From assembly GCA_964559455.1 (NCBI GenBank), contig CAZLHO010000024.1, positions 1-41,746 on the forward strand: 41,746 nucleotides of DNA. Direction: 5' to 3'. The notes under the pieces are model-generated. The model saw only the letters and a program-made list of their open reading frames with translations, was not told the origin of the DNA and did no database searches. Shown here piece after piece: positions 33,174 to 40,111 of the stretch. The translations under genes and the position numbers were made by a program. The stretch is from CAZLHO01 sp964559455. GTDB taxonomy: Bacteria; Krumholzibacteriota; Krumholzibacteriia; LZORAL124-64-63. Every line of letters starts with the position of its first letter. Within the stretch, counting starts at the first letter, position 1.

Positions 33174-35033
33174 CTAGTGAGCCGCCCCCTTCTTGCCCGT
33201 GGGCATCGCGTACCAGATGCGACGCAGCAGGACGAAGCCGATGATCCCGAAGGGGAAGAGGAAGACCGGCCACAGCGCCCAGTCGCGGGTGGTCAGGAAG
33301 CCCAGGGCGAAGGCCTGCACGCCGGTGCCCAGGTAGACGAAGCCGTCGATCATGCCGACCGCGGTGGCGGCGCCCTTGCGGCCGCCGAAGTCCATCGTGG
33401 CCGTGCCGCTGAGCAGGCCGTGGGTGCCGATCACCCCGATCGACATGATGAAGACGATCAGGCAGAGCCACAGCGGATTCAACGTGAGCACCGGGCCCGC
33501 GTCCAGCTTGCGACGGTCGCCGGCGCTCATCGTCGGCAGCGGATCGGCGAAGGCCAGGTTGACCCGGCGCCCCTCCCGCTCGATGACCGCGTGCAGCATG
33601 CCCTCGCTGCGCTGGACTCCCTGCGGCACGCCCGTCCCGTCGTAGGTGACCATCCCCTTCTCGGGATTCCACTCGCCGTTCAGGATCTCGACGGGGGGAA
33701 TGGCGGCCGCCTGCGCGGTGACGTCGGACCAGTCGGCGCAGGGATCGCCCCGCGAGAGGCGGTCGGCCTGCTCCGGCGAGGCGGCGATGGACAGCACCTT
33801 GTCCCCCGTCCGCAGGCCGTCGATGCGGGACCACTCGACCTCGGGCAGGGTGCCGCCCAGGGTGAAGAACATGCCGATGCTCGCCACGGCCAGGGTGGCG
33901 TAGAGGATGCCCGCGACCGGCGCGCGCCGGCTCTGGAAGAAGATGTCGCTGACCCAGCCGGCCACGTTCGCGCCGATGACGCCGGCCACGAAGAGGATGC
34001 CGCCCCACCCGCCCTGCATGAAGGGGGCGAGGAAGACCAGGGCCCCGGAGATCATCAGCCAGGCCCGCCGACGGCCCCGCGCGCGCGTTCCCGCCCAGAA
34101 GAAGAGCGCGGCGACGGCCAGCAGCAGGACCACGACCCAGGCCTGGCCCCAGGAGCCGTTGCGCACGAAGTGGTGCGACGGCAGGGCCCAGATCTCCTTC
34201 GCGTAGATCGGGAACCAATGCATGATGCCGTTGCGGATCACGCCGGTGCAGAACTCGATCAACGCCACGGTCAGGATGATCGGGTTGGTCAGGATCTTCT
34301 TGATGACGGCGAAGAGCGGCGTCGGCACGTCCGCCTCGCCGCTGCTGGCGTCGCCGGTGTCGAAGTCGGCGTGGCCGGCCTGGGAGGGCCGGTCGCGCAG
34401 CAGCAGGGACTCGATCAGGAAGAAGAGGAAGAGCAGGGCCGCCGGCGCGAAGAAGACCCACTTCGCGGCCGCCACCCGCGAGCCGTCGCCCGCGACGGCT
34501 TCCAGGATCCAGCCGTTGACCGTGAAGGCCAGGAACAGGCCGCTGGAGATCATCGTGCCGAAGATCCCCGAGAAGCCGCCCCGCTCGCGCACGTGGAACC
34601 AGTAAGAGTTCACCTTGACGATGGCCACCGCGCCGTAGGACTGGAAGTACATGTTGACCGCGTAGAGCAGGGTGAAGACCGTGCGGATCTTGTGGTTGTC
34701 GGCGAGACCCGTCGCGAGCACGTGGCTCAGGTAGAAGCCCATGCCCAGGTTGGCCAAGCAGGCGCCCAGGGCGCCGATCAGGATGCCCCGGCGACCGCCG
34801 ATCTTGTCCACCAGCGGCCCGTTGAGCAGGAAGGCGAAGGCGTAGGTCACCGTGCCCACGCCGAAGATGATGCCGAAGTCCTCCTTCGTCATCAGGTCGC
34901 CCAGGGCGTTCTTGCTGACGGTCAGGTTGTAGCGGCCCATGTAGAGCAGGGCGTAGGTCAGCCCCATGGGGAACCAGTTCAGGAAGCGGCGCCACTGGAA
35001 GGCCCGCGAATGCTGGAAAACGGCCTCGGACAT
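33174..35033 (-). CDS. MFS transporter, OPA/GlpT-like, with PDZ-like insertion
   Basis: The 619 residues are about 150-180 longer than a usual organophosphate:phosphate antiporter. The start LLYMGRYNLTVSKNAL and GPLVDKIGGRRGIL are typical of the GlpT/UhpT branch, with twelve hydrophobic segments in all. Between the helix at 373-392 and the one starting at about 519 there is a soluble insertion of about 125 residues containing GLRTGDKVLSI and VIEREGRRVNLAF. These resemble the two ends of a PDZ domain. The substrate is probably a phosphorylated organic anion, by family. Downstream is a clear terminator; upstream a weak promoter candidate. The last residues are Lys-rich (PTGKKGAAH). Confidence 0.85.
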   Translation of the reverse strand: MSEAVFQHSRAFQWRRFLNWFPMGLTYALLYMGRYNLTVSKNALGDLMTKEDFGIIFGVGTVTYAFAFLLNGPLVDKIGGRRGILIGALGACLANLGMGFYLSHVLATGLADNHKIRTVFTLLYAVNMYFQSYGAVAIVKVNSYWFHVRERGGFSGIFGTMISSGLFLAFTVNGWILEAVAGDGSRVAAAKWVFFAPAALLFLFFLIESLLLRDRPSQAGHADFDTGDASSGEADVPTPLFAVIKKILTNPIILTVALIEFCTGVIRNGIMHWFPIYAKEIWALPSHHFVRNGSWGQAWVVVLLLAVAALFFWAGTRARGRRRAWLMISGALVFLAPFMQGGWGGILFVAGVIGANVAGWVSDIFFQSRRAPVAGILYATLAVASIGMFFTLGGTLPEVEWSRIDGLRTGDKVLSIAASPEQADRLSRGDPCADWSDVTAQAAAIPPVEILNGEWNPEKGMVTYDGTGVPQGVQRSEGMLHAVIEREGRRVNLAFADPLPTMSAGDRRKLDAGPVLTLNPLWLCLIVFIMSIGVIGTHGLLSGTATMDFGGRKGAATAVGMIDGFVYLGTGVQAFALGFLTTRDWALWPVFLFPFGIIGFVLLRRIWYAMPTGKKGAAH

Positions 35034-35112
35034 GCCAAACTCCCGCGCTTGAGTTCAGGCCGCCCCGTTTCCCGGAGCGGCGGAAGTCGAGCCAGAGTAC
35101 CCGACACAGCCA

Positions 35113-35140
35113 ATTTTGACCATAGAAAGCCCTCGGGCAA
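35113..35140 (-). promoter_or_regulatory. Possible promoter of the MFS transporter gene
   Basis: Minus strand: TTGCCC (35140..35135), a 16-nt spacer, CAAAAT (35118..35113). Each box matches 4 of 6. It lies in the 123-bp gap after the MBL-fold gene and would give a leader of about 73 nt. Confidence 0.3.
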
Positions 35141-35156
35141 GGAACGATGCGAACGG

Positions 35157-35846
35157 TCAGCGGATTCCGTGCTCCTGCTTGTAGGCCGCCCAGTTCTCCT
35201 TCAACCGCGCGAAGGCGTCGAAATCGGGGCAGGTCAGGAAGGGGTTGTGCGCGCGCTCGTGCCCGATCGTGGAGTGGGGCCGCTCGCCGGCGCCGCCGTA
35301 GTAGTCGTGGCCGGGAAAGACGAGCACCCCGTCGGGCAGCTCGAGCAGGCGACGCAGCGACGCCCATTCGCGCTCGGCCGAGGAGCCGGGGAAATACGGG
35401 CCGGTGCCGCCGACCTTGCCGCAGAAGAGCAGGTCGCCGGTCAGCAGCCGGTCCGCGAGCCGCCAGCAGACGTGCCCGCCGGTGTGGCCGGGCGTGACCA
35501 GGGCCTCGATCTCGAGACCGCCCAGGGCCAGGCGTTCGCCGTCCGCGACCGTCGCGGCGCCCGGCACCTCCTCGCCCGGTCCGGCGTGGACGGTCGCCCC
35601 GGTGAGTTCGACCAGGCGGCCCAGGCCGCCCACGTGGTCTCCGTGGCCGTGGGTGACCAGGATGCGGCGGATCGTCAGGCCGTGCTCGAGGGCCAGGGGC
35701 GGCAGGGCGTCGGGTTCGTATCCGGGATCGACGACGGCGCCGTCGCCGGCGGCGCGGTCCCCCAGCAGGTAGCAGAAGTTGCGGTCGCCGCCCAGGTGGA
35801 CCTGGAAGAAGACCAGGTCGCCGTCGGAGTGGTCGTGCAGGATCAT
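35157..35846 (-). CDS. MBL-fold metallo-hydrolase (glyoxalase II / persulfide dioxygenase type)
   Basis: The 229 residues have the metal site THGHGDHVGG (HxHxDH), GHTGGH, GDLLFCGKVGG with the bridging Asp, and a final PGHDYYG His. This arrangement is shared by glyoxalase II and ETHE1-like enzymes. The C-terminal extension (ERAHNPFLTCPDFDAFARLKENW) resembles the short GloB-like tail rather than the full glyoxalase II helical domain. It is probably a cytoplasmic thioester or persulfide hydrolase; the substrate is not determined. It begins 16 nt after the outer-membrane protein gene and is likely co-transcribed with it. Confidence 0.87.
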   Translation of the reverse strand: MILHDHSDGDLVFFQVHLGGDRNFCYLLGDRAAGDGAVVDPGYEPDALPPLALEHGLTIRRILVTHGHGDHVGGLGRLVELTGATVHAGPGEEVPGAATVADGERLALGGLEIEALVTPGHTGGHVCWRLADRLLTGDLLFCGKVGGTGPYFPGSSAEREWASLRRLLELPDGVLVFPGHDYYGGAGERPHSTIGHERAHNPFLTCPDFDAFARLKENWAAYKQEHGIR

Positions 35847-35862
35847 CGATCCCTCCCGCGGT

Positions 35863-37011
35863 TCAGAGCCCCATCACCAGCCCGATGTGGAGCCCCAGCC
35901 AGGCGTCACGGTCGCCGCCGGTGATCCGCACGCCGTTGACGCTGTCCTCGAAGAGGACATTTTCGCCCGGAAGCCCTTCGTAGCGCAGGCCGACATCCAG
36001 CAGGCGCAGCTTCTCCCCGTGCGGCTTCAGATCCCACTCCAGGCCGACACGGAGCGTGTAGCCCCAGTCCTGGAGCTCGCGCACGGCCGTGCCCGTCTCG
36101 TAATAGCCGTCGTAGCCCAGGAAGACCTGGCCGCCCCAGCGCAGCGCGCGCATGTAGTAGCCGCCGCCGCCGCCCAGGTAGGCGTGGGTGCGACGCCCGA
36201 GACCTGTCCGCAGCCGGAGGCCCATCTCCACGGCGTAGAGCGTCGTGCGGCCGTCGCCGGACAGGGCCTCGAAATCGTCGGGGATGTCCCCGGCGGCGGC
36301 CTGGAAGCCGAGCCAGGGCACGACGTGATCGCCGAGGGGCCGGCCCACGGCGACGGCCCCCATGATCATGTCGGTGAAGAAGTCGCCGAAGTCCGTCGTG
36401 TTGTGCTTGTAGCCGAGGTCGAGCGACAGGATCCAGCGGCCGGCGAAGGGCGGCGGCGGCAGGTCGGTCTCGGGGATCCGCGGCGCCGGAACGGTCCGGG
36501 GCAGCGGGGATTCCGGCCAGACCGGCGCGGACGCGGCCGCTGATTCGGCAGAGGGCTCCGGGGCGATTGCGACGGCCGCCGTGTCGACGGGGACGGCGGC
36601 CGGGGATTCGACGGCCGCCGGTTCGGCCGGGGCCGCGGCGACGGCCGGCGCCGGCTCTTCGCCGCCGGCGAGCGCGGCCTCGATCCGGGCGCCCCAGTCG
36701 CGCCAGACATCCGCGGAGACATTCCGCTCGCGCAGCACGACCTCGCCGTCGCGTTCCACGGTCATCCGGGCCAGGTACCCTCCCCAGGGAGCCGCGACGA
36801 AGACGGCGCGCCGCAGACCCGCCACGTCGTCGAGCACGCCGAAGCGCTTCGCCTCGTCGACCGTCAGGGTGTCGCCGACGGCGGCGTGCAGGGTCAGCAG
36901 TTCCTGGGCGTGGACGGGCGACGGCGGGGCGACGGCGGCCAGGGCCGGCAACAAGAGCAGCGCGCAGAACAGGGCGCGGGCCGATACGGGGATCGTCTTC
37001 GGAAATTCCAT
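35863..37011 (-). CDS. Outer-membrane beta-barrel protein with Pro/Ala-rich linker
   Basis: The 382 residues have a signal peptide ending VHAQ at about 36. A small domain (about 37-115, VGDTLTVDEAKRFGVLDDVAG...) follows, then a Pro/Ala/Glu-rich linker (about 116-185). The last 190 residues alternate in the way of an outer-membrane barrel (WILSLDLGYKHN, HVVPWLGFQAAAG, RTHAYLGGGGGYYM, YTLRVGLEWDL), ending LGLHIGLVMGL. GGAG precedes the ATG. The family is not recognised. The periplasmic linker and N-terminal domain may reach toward peptidoglycan or an inner-membrane partner; that is inference. Confidence 0.75.
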   Translation of the reverse strand: MEFPKTIPVSARALFCALLLLPALAAVAPPSPVHAQELLTLHAAVGDTLTVDEAKRFGVLDDVAGLRRAVFVAAPWGGYLARMTVERDGEVVLRERNVSADVWRDWGARIEAALAGGEEPAPAVAAAPAEPAAVESPAAVPVDTAAVAIAPEPSAESAAASAPVWPESPLPRTVPAPRIPETDLPPPPFAGRWILSLDLGYKHNTTDFGDFFTDMIMGAVAVGRPLGDHVVPWLGFQAAAGDIPDDFEALSGDGRTTLYAVEMGLRLRTGLGRRTHAYLGGGGGYYMRALRWGGQVFLGYDGYYETGTAVRELQDWGYTLRVGLEWDLKPHGEKLRLLDVGLRYEGLPGENVLFEDSVNGVRITGGDRDAWLGLHIGLVMGL

Positions 37012-37060
37012 GGTCTCCTCAATATAGGGATGCGGCCCGGGTCCGCGCCCTCCCTTGTGC

Positions 37061-37089
37061 TTGCCGGAGCCGGATCCATCTCTTACCGT
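37061..37089 (+). promoter_or_regulatory. Possible promoter of the DUF4254 gene
   Basis: TTGCCG (37061..37066), a 17-nt spacer, TACCGT (37084..37089). Each box is a partial match. The expected leader is about 63 nt, with the ribosome binding site GGAGGA near its end. Confidence 0.3.
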
Positions 37090-37158
37090 GGTCGGGCCCC
37101 GAACTCCCCGGACGGACGAGCCCCGTCCGGATCGACCCCGGCCCCCGGAGGACCGGCC

Positions 37159-37812
37159 ATGACGACGCCCCCCCCCGCGCACGCCTCGTTCGACCTGCCC
37201 GGCGCCGAGGAGCTTTCGGCCGTGCTCCGCGAGGTCATCGCGCGCTGGCACGACCTCGCCGTCGAACCCGGCGACTGGGAAGAGGCCGGGCGCGTCCTGC
37301 CGTCCCGCCACTCGGGCTGGCGCGGCCTGGCCGAAAACCTGCAGCTGATCAACACCTTCCAGTGGCACGAGGAGGACCGCAGCCGGGCCCACGACGCGGG
37401 CGACTCCGTCCTGGCCGCCGTCAAGCGCTCGATCGACGCCTCGAACGCCCGCCGCGTGCGGGCCGTCGAGATCTTCGACGCCGCGGCCGTCGAGCTGGTC
37501 GCGGCCGCGGGTCTGCACGCCCCGCAGGCCCCGCTGCACTCCGAGTCCCCGGGCAGCATCGTCGACCGGCTCTCGGTCCTCGAGCTGAAGGCCTGGCACG
37601 CCCGCGAACAGCGCGACACCGCCGCCGACGCGGCCCGGACCGACCTGTCGGAGCGCGTGGCCGGGATCGAGGAGCAGATCGCCGACCTGGGGGGGTGCCT
37701 GGACCGTCTCTTCGCCGACATCGCCGCCGGGCGGCTGCGCATCAAGCTCTACCGCCAGGTCAAGCTCTACCGCGATCCCGCCTCCGGCGCCTACCTTTCG
37801 GGCCTGGACTGA
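37159..37812 (+). CDS. DUF4254 family protein
   Basis: The 217 residues are mostly helical. The segment from about 60 to 110 (NLQLINTFQWHEEDRSRA, then AVKRSIDASNARRVRAVEIFD) matches the DUF4254 pattern of N...W..ED.aR followed by KR.ID..N..R...vE..D. A second helical part has IVDRLSVLELKAWH. Function is unknown; the family often occurs near lipopolysaccharide or sugar-transfer genes. GGAGGA precedes the ATG. Its last 22 nt overlap the 3' end of ispD on the other strand. Confidence 0.82.
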   Translation: MTTPPPAHASFDLPGAEELSAVLREVIARWHDLAVEPGDWEEAGRVLPSRHSGWRGLAENLQLINTFQWHEEDRSRAHDAGDSVLAAVKRSIDASNARRVRAVEIFDAAAVELVAAAGLHAPQAPLHSESPGSIVDRLSVLELKAWHAREQRDTAADAARTDLSERVAGIEEQIADLGGCLDRLFADIAAGRLRIKLYRQVKLYRDPASGAYLSGLD

Positions 37813-38546
37813 TCGCCGCGGCGGCCCAGCGCCTCGGCGCGGGCCAGGTCCGCATCCGTCGTCACCTTCCAGTTCTCGGCCTCCCCCATCACCAGCACCG
37901 GCGGCCGGCCGCGCGCGGCCAGCAGGCCGCCGTCGTCGGTGTGCGCCTCGCCGGCGGCGTCGGCCTCGCGGTGCGCCGCGAAGAAGGGCTGCCAAAGGAA
38001 GACCTGGGGGGTCTGCACGGCGCGCAGGGCGTCCCGCGCCAGGTACTCGACCCCGGCCTCGTCCCCGCGCAGGCCGGAGAGGGCGACCACGGTGTCGGCC
38101 ACCGGCACGCCGGGTACGGCGCCGCCATGGCGCGCCGCGGCCTCGGCCAGACGGGCCAGCAGGTGGCGGGTGGCGAAAGGACGGGCGGCGTCGTGGACAG
38201 CCACGAGCGCGTCCGGGGCCGGCGCCAGACGCTCGGCCAGCAGCGACGCGGCGCGCCAGGTCGAGGCCGTGCGCGTGGCGCCGGCCTCGGCCAGCATCGG
38301 GGCGTGGGGCAGCCCGGCGTCGGCGAAGGCCTCGTCGAGCACCGGATGCCAGGACGCGGGAGCGGCGACCGTCAGCGAGACCACGCCCGGCGCCCGCGAC
38401 AGCTCGTCCAGGCTCCAGAGCAGCAACATGCGTCCGCCGACGATCTGGAACTGCTTGGGCGCGGCCGCGTCGCCGCGGCGGGCGCGGGTCCCGGCGCCGC
38501 CGGCGAGCACGATCAGGTGCAGGGCGGGAGTCGCGTTCTCGCTCAT
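37791..38546 (-). CDS. ispD: 2-C-methyl-D-erythritol 4-phosphate cytidylyltransferase
   Basis: The 251 residues form a MEP-pathway enzyme that makes CDP-methylerythritol from CTP. It has the nucleotide-binding start LIVLAGGAGTRARR. It also has PKQF (K31), VHDAARPF, QTPQVFLW, AHTDDGGL and NWKVTTDADL, the full set of IspD motifs. The C-terminus is slightly extended and Arg-rich. GAGG lies before the ATG. It follows radA by 28 nt on the same strand, so the two are probably co-transcribed from the radA promoter. Confidence 0.94.
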   Translation of the reverse strand: MSENATPALHLIVLAGGAGTRARRGDAAAPKQFQIVGGRMLLLWSLDELSRAPGVVSLTVAAPASWHPVLDEAFADAGLPHAPMLAEAGATRTASTWRAASLLAERLAPAPDALVAVHDAARPFATRHLLARLAEAAARHGGAVPGVPVADTVVALSGLRGDEAGVEYLARDALRAVQTPQVFLWQPFFAAHREADAAGEAHTDDGGLLAARGRPPVLVMGEAENWKVTTDADLARAEALGRRGDQSRPER

Positions 38547-38574
38547 CGCTGCCTCGTTTCGGCTGTCGTCCCGC

Positions 38575-40023
38575 TCAGGCGCCCCCGACTGCAGCCCGGT
38601 CCATGGCCAGGGCGATCGCCTCGCCCACCGAGGCGGCGGCGAGCACGGACAGTCCGGCCTCGCGCTTGTGGTCGCGCTTGGCGCGCGCCGTGACCACCCG
38701 CTTGAAGCCGTGGTGGCCCGCCTCGCGCAGGCGGTTCGTGCGATCGATGACGTCGCGGATGTCGCCGGTCAGACCCACCTCGCCCAGCACCAGCGTGTCG
38801 GCCGGCACGGGCCGCTCGCGCAGGGACGAGGCCAGGGCGGTCACCAGGGCCAGGTCGGCCGCGGGATCGTCCAGCCGTCCCCCTCCGGCCACCTTCACGA
38901 AGATGTCGCAGCCCGACAGGTCGCAGCCGGCCTTCTTCTCGAGGATCGCCGCCAGCAAAGCCACCCGCTTCGAGTCGACCCCCTGCACCACGCGCTGCGG
39001 CGTGCCGTAGCGGCTGGGCGAGACCAGGGCCTGCACCTCGACCAGGAAGATGCGCGAGCCGTTGCGCACGGCGCAGACGCTGGTGCCGGGCTCCAGGCCG
39101 CTGCGCCCGCTCAGGAAGAGGGCGCCCGCCTCGTCCACCGGCACGAGCCCGTCGCCGCGCATCTCCAGGATCGCCAGCTCGCCGGTGGGTCCGAAGCGGT
39201 TCTTCACGGCGCGGATCATGCGGATCGCCCCGCCGCCGGAGCCCTCGAAGTAGAGCACCGTGTCGACCATGTGCTCGAGCAGCTTCGGCCCGGCCAGGTC
39301 GCCCGACTTGGTCACGTGGCCCACCAGGAAGACCGGCCGCCGCGAGACGCGGGCGAAATCGGCCAGCACGCCGCCGCAGAAGCGGATCTGGCTGACGCTG
39401 CCGGGATAGGCGTCGACCTGCTCGCTGTGCAACGTCTGCACCGAGTCCGCGATGATGACGCAGGGCGTGTCGGGATGAGCCTGAGCGTCGGCGTAGAGAG
39501 CCTCGAGCAGGGGTTCGAGCCGCACGTCGTCCAGCAGCAGGAAGCCCTCCTCGGTCGCGGGGTCGAAGCCCAGCCGCTCGCCGCGCATGCGGATCTGGGC
39601 CGGCGATTCCTCGCCGGCGATGTAGAGCACGCGCACGCCCTGGCGCATCCAGTGCAGGGCCAGTCCGGTCAGCAGGGTCGACTTGCCCACGCCCGGCTCG
39701 CCGCCCAGCAGCACCACCGAGCCGGGCACCAGGCCGCCGCCGAGCACGCGCGCGATCTCCTCCGGCGCCACCGCCAGCCGCTCGCCCCGGGCCGACGCGA
39801 TGTCGCGCAGGGCCACCGGCGCCAAGGCGCCGCCGCCGCCTGCGCTCTCGGGACGGCCGCCGGTCGAGCGGAAACCGCGCCCCCCCTTCCCCGCCCCGGA
39901 CGCGCCGGGGATCTTGAACTCCGCGAAGGAGTTCCACTCCTTGCAGACGGGGCACTGGCCGAGCCAGCGCACCTCCTCGTGGCCGCAGTTGCCGCAGACG
40001 AACCGGGTCGAGCTCTTGGCCAT
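38575..40023 (-). CDS. radA: DNA repair protein RadA/Sms
   Basis: The 482 residues start with a zinc finger (C10, C13, C24, C27). The RecA-like ATPase follows with Walker A GGEPGVGKST (about 106-115) and a VLYIAGEES strand. The RadA-specific KNRFGPTGE is at 274-282. The C-terminal Lon-protease-like domain has RTNRLREAGHHGFKRVV. RadA is a hexameric helicase that extends D-loops in recombination. An acidic/Gly-rich linker (about 34-72) between zinc finger and ATPase is longer than in many homologues. The promoter is at 40062..40090. Confidence 0.97.
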   Translation of the reverse strand: MAKSSTRFVCGNCGHEEVRWLGQCPVCKEWNSFAEFKIPGASGAGKGGRGFRSTGGRPESAGGGGALAPVALRDIASARGERLAVAPEEIARVLGGGLVPGSVVLLGGEPGVGKSTLLTGLALHWMRQGVRVLYIAGEESPAQIRMRGERLGFDPATEEGFLLLDDVRLEPLLEALYADAQAHPDTPCVIIADSVQTLHSEQVDAYPGSVSQIRFCGGVLADFARVSRRPVFLVGHVTKSGDLAGPKLLEHMVDTVLYFEGSGGGAIRMIRAVKNRFGPTGELAILEMRGDGLVPVDEAGALFLSGRSGLEPGTSVCAVRNGSRIFLVEVQALVSPSRYGTPQRVVQGVDSKRVALLAAILEKKAGCDLSGCDIFVKVAGGGRLDDPAADLALVTALASSLRERPVPADTLVLGEVGLTGDIRDVIDRTNRLREAGHHGFKRVVTARAKRDHKREAGLSVLAAASVGEAIALAMDRAAVGGA

Positions 40024-40061
40024 GACGCAATGCCTTTCCGGGAGGGATCGTTGACGCCGGG

Positions 40062-40090
40062 AGGATAACCGCTGGCGCGGCCCAGGTAAA
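40062..40090 (-). promoter_or_regulatory. Promoter of radA-ispD
   Basis: Minus strand: TTTACC (40090..40085), exactly 17 nt, TATCCT (40067..40062). The expected start is near 40055, with a leader of about 32 nt. Confidence 0.45.
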
Positions 40091-40111
40091 GACGCGCCGC
40101 CGGCAGGAGGC

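Noticed and set aside
33019..33174. Cobalamin riboswitch upstream of the BtuB-like receptor
   Set aside because: The 154-bp region is filled by the transporter terminator, a promoter and a leader of about 48 nt. There is no room for the riboswitch fold and no B12-box-like sequence.
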